From NCBI RefSeq assembly GCF_024399315.1, contig NZ_CP075170.1:4216001-4280000 (forward strand): a stretch of DNA of 64,000 nucleotides. The letters are read 5' to 3'. A program made the position numbers and the translations under genes. The stretch is from Chryseobacterium sp. MA9. GTDB taxonomy: Bacteria > Bacteroidota > Bacteroidia > Flavobacteriales > Weeksellaceae. Shown in pieces: positions 1 to 7,984 of the stretch; the stretch's first letter is position 1, and every line of letters begins with the position of its first letter. Below the pieces are notes generated by a model. The model was not told the DNA's origin. It made no database searches and worked only from the letters and a program-made list of their open reading frames with translations.

Positions 1-2
1 AT

Positions 3-797
3 CAAGAAGAACCATTTTATTTATCATTGGCTGGTATTATTGCACTGACAGAGTGTTCTACGATTGAGATTAATGGTTTATCTGTATTACAATCAGAAAA
101 AGGAAACTTTGACGTTTTGGACAGCATCAATTATATTAATGATGAAGAGAGCTGCAGTTGGACGATTGATTTCATTCCTGATCAAAATATTTTTAAAGAT
201 TTGATATTGAGTTACCAAATTTTGAATGATTTATTCAGAAGATTTTCCTTTTTGGATTCAAATATGAAAATAAAAAGTATTGATGAATCTAAAGATGAAC
301 AACAGATCAATATTTTTCATTACCCAAATGGTTTAGCAGAGATCATAAATTATGAAGTGGAAAAGAGATTGCGGTATGATTTTTTTTTTACATTGAATTT
401 TCTGAAAAAAACAGAATATTCATATTCAGTAGCATTTGCCTTTGCAGATAATCAGATCTTTAAACCTAAAATCAAGATATATGCAAATTATCAAGAAACC
501 TTTCTGGGGGGATCTTTACTGGATGGAATTATACAAGGATTCAAGATGTCTTTGAAAGAAGAAGCCGTAAAGAGAAATATGAAATTAAATATAAGTACAA
601 CAAGACTTAAAAAATACCTGTTGCTTTATGCTTCTGTACAAGGAGAACTTACATTTTTGGGTTCAACAAGATGGAAGCTTGGAACTCCGAAAGTACAGAC
701 AGAAATTAAGAACTTTATGTACGAAGAGCTGAAACTTTATTTTGCCAATAATGAAGATAAGGCAATTCATATTTTACAAATTTTACAGGATGAATAG
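3..797 (+). CDS. GyrB/ParE-like ATPase half, 5' end outside the window
   Basis: The reading frame is open to the first base, so the gene begins upstream. What remains follows the end of a GHKL ATPase domain and the transducer domain of type II topoisomerase B subunits. A stretch ending IDFIPDQNIF then Y-x2-L-x2-LFRRFSFLDS matches the GyrB region around WPDPEIF and LRELAFLN. It is followed by FHYPNGLAEII (compare FHYEGG), GGSLLDGIIQGFK (compare GGTHxxGFK) and FLGSTRWKLGTPKV (compare FxxQTKxKL). The protein stops about where GyrB would enter its TOPRIM domain, so it lacks the gyrase core. The catalytic QTK loop reads STR here. Similarity is judged by eye. It is a divergent paralogue, not the housekeeping gyrB; its function is unknown. 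Confidence 0.7.
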   Translation, partial: QEEPFYLSLAGIIALTECSTIEINGLSVLQSEKGNFDVLDSINYINDEESCSWTIDFIPDQNIFKDLILSYQILNDLFRRFSFLDSNMKIKSIDESKDEQQINIFHYPNGLAEIINYEVEKRLRYDFFFTLNFLKKTEYSYSVAFAFADNQIFKPKIKIYANYQETFLGGSLLDGIIQGFKMSLKEEAVKRNMKLNISTTRLKKYLLLYASVQGELTFLGSTRWKLGTPKVQTEIKNFMYEELKLYFANNEDKAIHILQILQDE

Positions 798-828
798 TAA
801 AAGGCTCCCTTTAATATGGGAGCTTTTT
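798..828. terminator. Bidirectional terminator between convergent genes
   Basis: GCTCCC and GGGAGC arms (804-809, 818-823) are followed by a T run. The hairpin overlaps the stop codon of the minus-strand hydrolase and directly follows the plus-strand GyrB-like gene. Confidence 0.75.
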
Positions 829-1710
829 GTTGATATTACTGACAATACTTTCACTGATTGTATTATGTAATTCCTCAGGAATAGAATGACCCATTCCCTC
901 AATGAGCACAAACTCAGAACCCGGAATTGAATCCGCAATATCTTTTCCACATTCAGGATGAAAGATCAGATCATCTGTTCCATGAATAATCAAAGCCGGA
1001 GCAGTTATTTTTTTCAACATGTTAGGATCATACTGAAAAGAGCCCATAGCCATAAGCTGGCGAATGATGCCATTTTTTGTTCTGGAACGATGAAGCTCTT
1101 CTTCAATCAAAACCTTTTCCTGATTCGGATCAAACAGATATTTTGAACCTGATATTTTTTCTGCAAAATGAAGTTTCTCTTCAAAATACTCTTCTCTATG
1201 AAGAAAAGGATCTGCAGACACTTTGGTCATCATAGCCATCACTTCAGGATCTGGCTTGGGAAGAGTAGGATTCAAAGAGGTAGACATGATGATCGTTAAT
1301 GATAAAACTCTTTCCGGATAATATGAACCTAAAAGCTGTGCAATAATTCCTCCCATAGAACGTCCTCCAATATGGGCTTTCTCAATTTTTAAGTAATCCA
1401 GTAAACCAATAACATCATTCGTCATATCCATCAATGAATAGGGGATACTTTCCTTACTCAATGTAGCGAAGGTTTGTTCAATCCCTTTATCAAAAGGAAT
1501 TTCATTCTTTGTATTATAAACAGAACTTCCTGAATCCCTGTTATCAAAACGAACCACTTTGAAGCCTCTTTTCACCAGAAGATCACAAAATTTGCTATCC
1601 CATCGGATCATCTGGCTTCCTAATCCTGAGATTAGGACTATATTTTTGGAATTTCCTTCACCAAAAATTTCGTAACATAAGTCTATACCTTTTATGCGAA
1701 TCGTTTTCAT
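811..1710 (-). CDS. Alpha/beta hydrolase
   Basis: A 299-residue alpha/beta-hydrolase fold enzyme. The oxyanion region VLISGLGSQ and the nucleophile elbow GRSMGG lie in the N-terminal half. HGTDDLIFHP carries the likely catalytic Asp, and GMGHSIPEEL near the C-terminus carries the His. No signal peptide is visible, so it should be cytoplasmic. The substrate cannot be told from sequence; relatives include esterases, haloperoxidase-like and aclacinomycin methylesterase-like enzymes. It is the last gene of a tight minus-strand operon with a 5-nt gap after the GIY-YIG-like gene and a MarR regulator in front, so MarR control is likely. Confidence 0.85.
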   Translation of the reverse strand: MKTIRIKGIDLCYEIFGEGNSKNIVLISGLGSQMIRWDSKFCDLLVKRGFKVVRFDNRDSGSSVYNTKNEIPFDKGIEQTFATLSKESIPYSLMDMTNDVIGLLDYLKIEKAHIGGRSMGGIIAQLLGSYYPERVLSLTIIMSTSLNPTLPKPDPEVMAMMTKVSADPFLHREEYFEEKLHFAEKISGSKYLFDPNQEKVLIEEELHRSRTKNGIIRQLMAMGSFQYDPNMLKKITAPALIIHGTDDLIFHPECGKDIADSIPGSEFVLIEGMGHSIPEELHNTISESIVSNINKKLPY

Positions 1711-1715
1711 AGAAA

Positions 1716-2054
1716 TTAATACAATTCTGTGTTACTTTCTGAGATTACTTTCTGCTCAGCTTTCTGTATCTCCAGACGATAGTTGATATATTCATTATTC
1801 TGATCAGGGACAATCAATGCAAATTCAAAAGTAAAAACATCACTTCCATATTCAGTCCATTCCTTCTGTAATTGTGCATGGGTAAACGATCCGCCGTTTA
1901 AAAGGAACTTCATTTTATTCACCAGCGCTTCAAGATTTAAAGAAGCCTGTATAAACTTTTTTCCATTCAAAGTATTCGTAACAGCAAGAGCTCCCATTGT
2001 TGTTTTATGATCCTTTGCTTTTTTCCTAAGCTGTTTTTTTAATGTATTTTTCAT
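1716..2054 (-). CDS. Degenerate GIY-YIG family protein
   Basis: A 112-residue protein. The segment MGALAVTNTLNGKKFIQASLNLE followed by LNGGSFTHAQLQKEW and YGSDVFTFE follows the GIY-YIG endonuclease core (GIYxIxNxxNGKxYIGSSxNLE, then HxNxxLQxDWxxYGxxxFxFE). The signature residues are lost: GIY reads GAL and YIG reads FIQ, and the usual catalytic Arg is not found. It is therefore probably not a nuclease. Short proteins of this type occur beside small regulators in Bacteroidota and Firmicutes. It lies between MarR and the hydrolase with gaps of 4-5 nt, so it is co-transcribed with them. Confidence 0.65.
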   Translation of the reverse strand: MKNTLKKQLRKKAKDHKTTMGALAVTNTLNGKKFIQASLNLEALVNKMKFLLNGGSFTHAQLQKEWTEYGSDVFTFEFALIVPDQNNEYINYRLEIQKAEQKVISESNTELY

Positions 2055-2058
2055 GCTT

Positions 2059-2484
2059 TCATTGTATATTTCCTCCTAAATCAAATAGAAATTCGGTTAC
2101 TGTTTTTAAAGATTTACTCTTTTTAGAAGGAATAATATCTTTGGTAAGATGCTCTGCACTTAATTTAGCCTCTTCAAATATCTTTTTGCCACTAGGTGTA
2201 ATGACCACATAGCTCACGCGGGCATCTCTTTCATTGGTTTCCCTGGTTACCAATCCTATTTTTTCCAGTGGGTTCAGTAATCGTGTTACTCCAGACGCCG
2301 TAAGACCTATTTTTTCAGCAAGGTCTATTCTTCGCATCCTGCTCTCAGAAGAAGAATTCAGAATATAAAGAATAACAAAGTCATTGAATCCCAGACCATG
2401 AACGCTCAGGGAATCGAATTTTCTGGAAATTACAGACTGCAATTTATTGATGTTTATTAAAAATAATAATTCAGTGCTTATCAT
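2059..2484 (-). CDS. MarR-family transcriptional regulator
   Basis: A 141-residue winged-helix protein with the MarR core. RMRRIDLAEKIGLTASGVTRLLNPLEKIGLVTRE is the HTH and the start of the wing, and ERDARVSYVVITPSGKKIFEEA is the typical wing. It heads the operon with the GIY-YIG-like and hydrolase genes and is expected to bind as a dimer near its own promoter, where a palindrome is visible. The ligand is unknown. Confidence 0.88.
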   Translation of the reverse strand: MISTELLFLININKLQSVISRKFDSLSVHGLGFNDFVILYILNSSSESRMRRIDLAEKIGLTASGVTRLLNPLEKIGLVTRETNERDARVSYVVITPSGKKIFEEAKLSAEHLTKDIIPSKKSKSLKTVTEFLFDLGGNIQ

Positions 2485-2499
2485 TGAAAAGTATTTGAG

Positions 2500-2523
2500 T
2501 TGTAAAGTATTTTTATTTTACAA
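2500..2523. promoter_or_regulatory. Candidate MarR operator
   Basis: TTGTAAA and TTTACAA form an inverted repeat with a 10-nt spacer, 16-39 nt upstream of the marR-like start codon. The position fits autoregulation; binding by the neighbouring MarR protein is inferred. Confidence 0.45.
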
Positions 2524-2842
2524 ATATATAAAATTTAATGAATTGCAATCCTGCTTTTTATATTTTAAATAAAATTAACGTATCTGTCCTATATAATGGT
2601 TTTATTATAAGATATTACAAATTCTAAAAATAAGACACCAAATAATGTGTAAATATCAGGGTAGAGAGTCTTTAACAACTTTTTTAATAATATATCTTTA
2701 AACAGAGAATTGTTTATATGATGTTAAAATGAGGATATTAGTTGTTTTATTAACTTAATATTTTGTTAAAAAATTCACTTTAATGGGATAATTTACTGTC
2801 TGTCAGTCATTTTTTTTTATTTTAGCTGATAAGAATGAATTT
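2524..2842. other. AT-rich intergenic region
   Basis: This separates the divergent marR-like operon and the DUF6493 operon. It is very AT-rich. I see no convincing TAnnTTTG promoter, RNA or repeat in it apart from the operator next to marR. Confidence 0.5.
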
Positions 2843-2983
2843 ATGCTTATTGATGAGGGTTTTAAGAGAAAATATTTAAACTATAAAATAAAGGAGATAG
2901 TTTCTTTTCTTAAAAAGCTTACACCAAAGATAAAAAAGAAGTCGTTGCTCAATAACCTGAAACAAATTTATACATCAAATTAG
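2843..2983 (+). CDS. Possible small basic protein (46 aa)
   Basis: An ATG-initiated ORF rich in Lys, Ile and Leu (MLIDEGFKRKYLNYKIKEIV at its start), predicted helical and basic. It ends 6 nt before the start of the DUF6493 gene, a spacing typical of translational coupling. No family is recognised. It could also be a chance ORF in an AT-rich leader; only conservation across relatives would decide. Confidence 0.35.
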   Translation: MLIDEGFKRKYLNYKIKEIVSFLKKLTPKIKKKSLLNNLKQIYTSN

Positions 2984-2989
2984 AAGCAC

Positions 2990-5686
2990 ATGAAAGAAAG
3001 ACTTTATGAGATCCTTAATGAGGAAAAGATACATGAGATTATCCCTTTTTTAAAAGAGCTTAGTAATGAAGAAAGGAAAACACTGGTGCCATCTATAAAG
3101 AAAATGGATAGGGAGATCAGTAAAATTGTGATGACTAAAAACTCCTACCATACAGCAGGATCTGTGAATCAACATTCCATTATTGATATTGCTTCATTTG
3201 TCTGCATGGACAAAAAGAATTTCGGTAAAAATTACTGGAGTCTTTTCCGTAATGCAGAACAGACCGAACAGATTCTGGAGTGGGGCTGCCCGGAATGGTT
3301 TTCAGATTTTATCAATGAATCCGTAGAAGCTGAATTTACAGCATTTAACTATAAAGATATTTTAGGATGGACAGAAAAAGGTTATGTAAAACCCAAACCG
3401 GAACTGCTTGGACATCATCTGAGCAATTATCCTGCTGAACTGGACCGCCACCCGGAAACACTTAATACACACTTTTGGTATTTATGTGAATATCCTTCCA
3501 AATCTTTACCCTTCCGTAAAGAATGGTTTCCTATCGTTCAGAAGTTAATTACAGAAAAAAAGATTGAAAGAAAAAGATTTTTGAAAGAATGCCTTCTGGC
3601 TTCCAACAGAAATTTTAATAAAAATGTCACAGGCTGGTTTATGGATGCATTTACTTCATTAAAACCAACTGAAGAAGAACTGACTGAACTGCAGGATGAA
3701 TTGCTTGCAGGGCTGGCTTCCTCACAGTCAAAAGCCGTGAATACCATATTGTCACATTTGAAAAAAATTGTGGGAGTTCCTGATTTTAAAAATGATGAAT
3801 TTTCCCATTACCTTCCGAATCTACTGAGTTCGGAAGTAAAAACAGTGGTGGTTTCCAGTCTGGTACTGACCGAAAAAATATTCCAGAGAAAAAAAATAGA
3901 TCCTGAAATGCTGGGAATGGCTTTAAGTACGGCATTTGTCAGCAAAGATGATGGCGTACAGTCAAAAGCTGCGAAGATCATCCTTAAGTATATTCCAGCT
4001 TCAGAAAATATCATAGAGGCTCTTTCCCATTATTCAGATAATATACTGACGAATGTACGTCCTCTTCTGATAAAATATATTGAAGAAACACAACCAGAGC
4101 TGGAAGCAATAGCTTCGAAAAAATTATCCCTGACTACAGAGGAAAATGCCGTGAAAGTACTTCAAAACTTTGAAGATCTGATGTTTTATCTTCCTTTGGC
4201 CATGGATGATCCATACAGCCAGCATTGTGATATTGCTTTGACTGGATTTATCCGTTTTGCCGGTGATGTAAATGCTGAGTCTGTGAAATTAATAGAACCG
4301 GTATTTTTGAAAGCCTGTAAAACAATTGCGAAGTGGGAAGTTCCCTATCTGAATGTTTTATTGTGCAATGCTATTATCAATTATGGCTTGGATTTACTGG
4401 AAAAATATCCGATTCAGCTTAAAAACCTGGAAAAAATTTACCATAAGACCAAGGAAGAGGAAACAGCAAGAGAATCTTACTCCAATTATCAGAAAAAATT
4501 GGGGCCGATTGAAAATGTGGGGGCAGATTGTCCTGCCAGAATAGCTTTTAAGGAGCTAGCTATCCATGCTTATGAAAAAATAAAATCAGGAGATAAAATC
4601 CCGTTATTGTTTCCGGTTACCCATGCTCCATGCTGGATTTCCCCTGTTACACTGGTGGAAAGACTGGAGAGCTATCAGAATAATAATATTGAACCTCATC
4701 ATCTGGATATTCAGCTGGCATTGCAGCGTTGTGCTTTAGACAATACTTCAGAAGCTGTCATAGAAGTTGAAAGAAGATTAAAAGGAGAATATAAAGAACT
4801 GTTACTTTTCTTCTTTGGCAAAAATGCTAAGCCGGAAGGAAAATTTGAACACCCTTCATGGTGGATGACTGCAGGAATTACCCGTTCGCCGGAAATCGTG
4901 TTTGAAGAATTCAGCAGCTTCGGGTATGATGATATTCCTGTAGAATTCTTTTCAGGGGCCTACAAATGGAAAACTATTGATAATAAGAAAAACTCATACT
5001 ATCCTGTAGAGCTGAAGATTATTATTCCGAAATATCATCTTGTAAAAAGGAGAGAACCTTTATTCGTGGAATATTTCGTTGCCGAACAGAAAGAACTTTC
5101 CGAAATTCCTGCTTTGATGCTGTGCTTTCCGAATACTCCGGCAAATGCTTTGGCGAAAGTAATCAAACACTGTCTTTTCTTTTCAGGAATTGCCGAAGTC
5201 TATGAAAGAAGTCTTGTTTTGAATACAGCAAATGCACTTTATCAGGTTAAAAAACCTTTGGATGAAATTGGATATCTGTTCTTAGGAACTATTTTCCTTG
5301 ACAGCGATAAGACGATCCGTGGTACAGCAGCTGAAATTTGGCTGGAACACGTTTCTTCCCAAACGATGGATAATGCATGGTTAGGAAGAGTGATCGGTCT
5401 GCATGAAAAGCTGGAATGGGCACCTGTTAAAAGATTAACAGATCTTATGCAGCATCATATGCTGAATGTCAGTAAGAACCATAATATTGCTCTGGAAGAA
5501 TTGATTTCCAATATATTGCTTCAAATGGAAACACCGGTAACCAATCTGAAAAAGATTCTGGAAATCTACCATGAAGTATTGGCTTTGAATCACTCAGAAG
5601 CACATAAAGAGATAATCGTAAAACTAGATAGCTGGAAAGAAAACTCGAGTCTGAAAAAAATCTGCAGTCTTCTTCTGAAAAAATAG
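2990..5686 (+). CDS. DUF6493-type large helical-repeat protein
   Basis: An 898-residue soluble protein without signal peptide or membrane segment. It is composed almost wholly of amphipathic helices in HEAT-like succession. Overall organisation and the partner gene match the DUF6493 family, which in Bacteroidota and Actinobacteria is commonly encoded next to a SWIM zinc-finger gene and near MoxR/vWA genes. Biochemical function is unknown; a scaffold role is plausible. The stop is 3 nt from the start of the SWIM gene, so the two are translated together. The family name is from memory of the neighbourhood and general sequence type. Confidence 0.65.
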   Translation: MKERLYEILNEEKIHEIIPFLKELSNEERKTLVPSIKKMDREISKIVMTKNSYHTAGSVNQHSIIDIASFVCMDKKNFGKNYWSLFRNAEQTEQILEWGCPEWFSDFINESVEAEFTAFNYKDILGWTEKGYVKPKPELLGHHLSNYPAELDRHPETLNTHFWYLCEYPSKSLPFRKEWFPIVQKLITEKKIERKRFLKECLLASNRNFNKNVTGWFMDAFTSLKPTEEELTELQDELLAGLASSQSKAVNTILSHLKKIVGVPDFKNDEFSHYLPNLLSSEVKTVVVSSLVLTEKIFQRKKIDPEMLGMALSTAFVSKDDGVQSKAAKIILKYIPASENIIEALSHYSDNILTNVRPLLIKYIEETQPELEAIASKKLSLTTEENAVKVLQNFEDLMFYLPLAMDDPYSQHCDIALTGFIRFAGDVNAESVKLIEPVFLKACKTIAKWEVPYLNVLLCNAIINYGLDLLEKYPIQLKNLEKIYHKTKEEETARESYSNYQKKLGPIENVGADCPARIAFKELAIHAYEKIKSGDKIPLLFPVTHAPCWISPVTLVERLESYQNNNIEPHHLDIQLALQRCALDNTSEAVIEVERRLKGEYKELLLFFFGKNAKPEGKFEHPSWWMTAGITRSPEIVFEEFSSFGYDDIPVEFFSGAYKWKTIDNKKNSYYPVELKIIIPKYHLVKRREPLFVEYFVAEQKELSEIPALMLCFPNTPANALAKVIKHCLFFSGIAEVYERSLVLNTANALYQVKKPLDEIGYLFLGTIFLDSDKTIRGTAAEIWLEHVSSQTMDNAWLGRVIGLHEKLEWAPVKRLTDLMQHHMLNVSKNHNIALEELISNILLQMETPVTNLKKILEIYHEVLALNHSEAHKEIIVKLDSWKENSSLKKICSLLLKK

Positions 5687-5689
5687 ATC

Positions 5690-7033
5690 ATGGAGGGTAT
5701 GCTTATTTACAACTATTCAGGAGCATCCTCTTTAGTAAGGAAAGATGCACTTGAAGAGCTTTTTCTGGCTAAATACAGTGAAGTACATAAAAATACCGAT
5801 GCTCCATGTTTTTTCTGGGGAAATATCAGGCAGCCTTTTATTTTAGCACGTTGCCTGATTACACTTTCCAATATTGTGAAATCCAGCTTTAATCTGTCTA
5901 CGTTTCAGATGGCGCTTATCAAAGATCCGATAGTAACAGCCGGAAATCAAAGACTGCGCTTTGAAGGTTTTTCTCACTGCGCGGGAGTCTACGCAAGAGT
6001 TGACATACTGCCTGACGGTCTGGAAGGTGAGTTTCTGGAAAACGGAACTACGAATGTAGATTTTAATCAGCCTATGATAACCGCCCTGGGAAGCATCCGT
6101 CCGAATGAAAAAATTATGCTTTCCGTGGGTGAGAAAGAAGTGGGCCTGTACAAAAAAGAAGAAAAGATAATAGAAAAAAAAGTTCCTTTACCTACAAAAT
6201 GGATCAAAGGACTGGGTACTGTTCAGGTTTATTTATCAGAATCTGAAAAAAGGTATACTTTTAATAAAATCCAGGCTCAACAGCTGTTCCGGGGAATGCC
6301 GAAAGGAACTATAAAATCGGATTATTATCTGATTGTGAGAGGAAACAAACCCATTTTTTCTCCGGTAAAATCAGTGGATGCTGTTTGTATAGGCGGGCTC
6401 CACAGGCTTCGTCTTTTAGAACCTTTGCTTCCTTATATTGATTGTATGCAGGTTTTTGCACATTCTAATATGCAGTCTACGACATGGCAGCTCTATATGG
6501 GACATATCAGATTCAGCTTCTCTTTGTCAAGAGAGTGCTGGAGAGGTTTCTCAGGAGAAGGTGCTGTATTGGAAAACCTTATTTCTGAGGTTTCTGATGA
6601 GTGGATTGATGCTTTGGATAAGTATGCCTATGCCAATCAATCTTTTAATCCAGTCATCCTTGCTCTGAAGGAAAATCTGAGTTTCAGCAAGGCTGATAAT
6701 ATGACAGGAAGACTCGCTGCAATGGGGTTACTGGGCTATGATCTTGATGATCATGAATTTTTCTACCGCAGACTTCCTTTTAAATTAAGCCGTATTATTG
6801 GTCTCAATCCCCGTATAAAAAATGCTGAAAAGCTGATAGAAAGCGGAAAAGTAGAAATTTTAAATAACAACAAAGAAAGAACAGAAGCCAGAGTAGAAGG
6901 AACTGATGTACATCATACGGTAATCATTGAAGAAGAAAAAGAACGCTGTACCTGCGAATGGTTCAGTAAATATCAGGGAGAAAGAGGTCCTTGTAAGCAC
7001 GTGCTGGCAGTGAAGAAACTGGTAAGCGGTTAA
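5690..7033 (+). CDS. SWIM zinc-finger protein
   Basis: A 447-residue protein ending in a SWIM finger at about residues 419-437: RCTCEWF, an 11-residue spacer, then PCKHVLAVKKL, giving CxC-x(n)-CxH. SWIM fingers bind zinc and mediate DNA or protein contacts. The N-terminal 400 residues have no recognised catalytic motif. It follows the DUF6493 gene by 3 nt, and the pair is a recurrent partnership. The start could also be the ATG nine nucleotides downstream (5699), which a GGAGG precedes by only 2 nt; such motifs carry little weight in this phylum. Confidence 0.8.
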   Translation: MEGMLIYNYSGASSLVRKDALEELFLAKYSEVHKNTDAPCFFWGNIRQPFILARCLITLSNIVKSSFNLSTFQMALIKDPIVTAGNQRLRFEGFSHCAGVYARVDILPDGLEGEFLENGTTNVDFNQPMITALGSIRPNEKIMLSVGEKEVGLYKKEEKIIEKKVPLPTKWIKGLGTVQVYLSESEKRYTFNKIQAQQLFRGMPKGTIKSDYYLIVRGNKPIFSPVKSVDAVCIGGLHRLRLLEPLLPYIDCMQVFAHSNMQSTTWQLYMGHIRFSFSLSRECWRGFSGEGAVLENLISEVSDEWIDALDKYAYANQSFNPVILALKENLSFSKADNMTGRLAAMGLLGYDLDDHEFFYRRLPFKLSRIIGLNPRIKNAEKLIESGKVEILNNNKERTEARVEGTDVHHTVIIEEEKERCTCEWFSKYQGERGPCKHVLAVKKLVSG

Positions 7034-7167
7034 AATTGCTTTTATTATTTTGTGACAATCGCAAGGGCGCAGAAATTTTATTTAATAAAGATTCTATTTT
7101 GATCTCATAAAGCCTTTGATTTTCTTGCGCCTCTGCATTATGTCTGCATCTAACAAATATTTCTATA

Positions 7168-7620
7168 TCAATTTTTTATCTGCTTCATCCATTCCTCATA
7201 GCTAAGTACACCCAATTCCGGTTTACTTTCCCCTTCAAGAATAGAGATAAACTCAAGTTGGTTTCCATCCGGATCATTAAAATAAATAGCTAGTGCTGGC
7301 ATCCACGCAAATACCATAGGTTCAATACTTCCGTTTTTCAGGAAATTGTAAGGTTTCAAATCCTTATTTTTCAAAAATTCTACCGAATAATTTAAAATAT
7401 CTTCTTTACTGCTTGAAAAAGCAAAATGTCTCGTCTGAAGATTTTCCTTCTGCTCCCATAATCCCAACATAAATTCTTTCCCTTCTCCAACCCATAAAAA
7501 AGCAATAGGTCTGTTTTCATCTCTATGAGCCAACTTCAACCCTAGTGCCTCCGTATAAAACTGTATCGCATTTTCCAGATTGCTTACCTGAACATGAGTT
7601 TCATATATTCCCTTAATCAT
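7168..7620 (-). CDS. VOC-family (glyoxalase/bleomycin-resistance fold) protein
   Basis: A 150-residue protein. ETHVQVSNLENAIQFYTEALGLKLAHRDE opens a VOC module, and ALAIYFNDPDGNQLEFISIL closes it with the D-P-(D/S)-G-N-x-x-E signature carrying a metal-ligand Glu. VOC proteins are metal-dependent isomerases, dioxygenases or drug-binding proteins; nothing here defines the substrate. It is monocistronic and convergent with the SWIM gene. Confidence 0.8.
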   Translation of the reverse strand: MIKGIYETHVQVSNLENAIQFYTEALGLKLAHRDENRPIAFLWVGEGKEFMLGLWEQKENLQTRHFAFSSSKEDILNYSVEFLKNKDLKPYNFLKNGSIEPMVFAWMPALAIYFNDPDGNQLEFISILEGESKPELGVLSYEEWMKQIKN

Positions 7621-7888
7621 AGCTTAATTTTAGGAACAAAGCTAGAAAACGCTTTCTGAAAAACACATAAGAGATGATTTCTTTAATGAAAATGAATGAT
7701 AGAAGGATTTTATAATTAGGAATTAGGTTGTTGTTAAATATCAATATTTGTTTTCAATGTTAATTCAATAGAGAGCTGTTTTGAAAGTAGATGAAGAGAA
7801 TCCCCCTAATAAATTCTGACTTCATTCATCCGGCTTTATTCAAAACATATCTTTTCAAAATAAAAAAATAAAAAAATAAAAAAAAATC
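7621..7888. other. Intergenic region between divergent VOC and TROVE genes
   Basis: AT-rich, ending in long A tracts just before the TROVE promoter palindrome. Apart from that promoter region I see no gene or RNA. Confidence 0.4.
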
Positions 7889-7924
7889 TACGCAAAAAGA
7901 TTGCGTAATACTGTTTTTACTTTG
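7889..7924 (+). promoter_or_regulatory. TROVE-gene promoter with 19-bp palindrome
   Basis: TACGCAAAAAGATTGCGTA (7889-7907) is a perfect 7+5+7 inverted repeat. Nine nucleotides later comes TTACTTTG (7917-7924), a variant of the Bacteroidota -7 element TAnnTTTG. The same palindrome with the same 9-nt spacing recurs at 10336 and 10552. It covers the region of the promoter where a -33 element would be, so an activator or repressor site is likely. Confidence 0.75.
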
Positions 7925-7984
7925 CATCAGAAATCAGAGAGGAAGTATCAATCCTTCTCCATGTTTAACAAAAAAACAGTAACC

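Noticed and set aside
7901..7984. TTG start of the TROVE gene
   Set aside because: It lies within the promoter palindrome; an ATG at 7985 gives a normal N-terminus.
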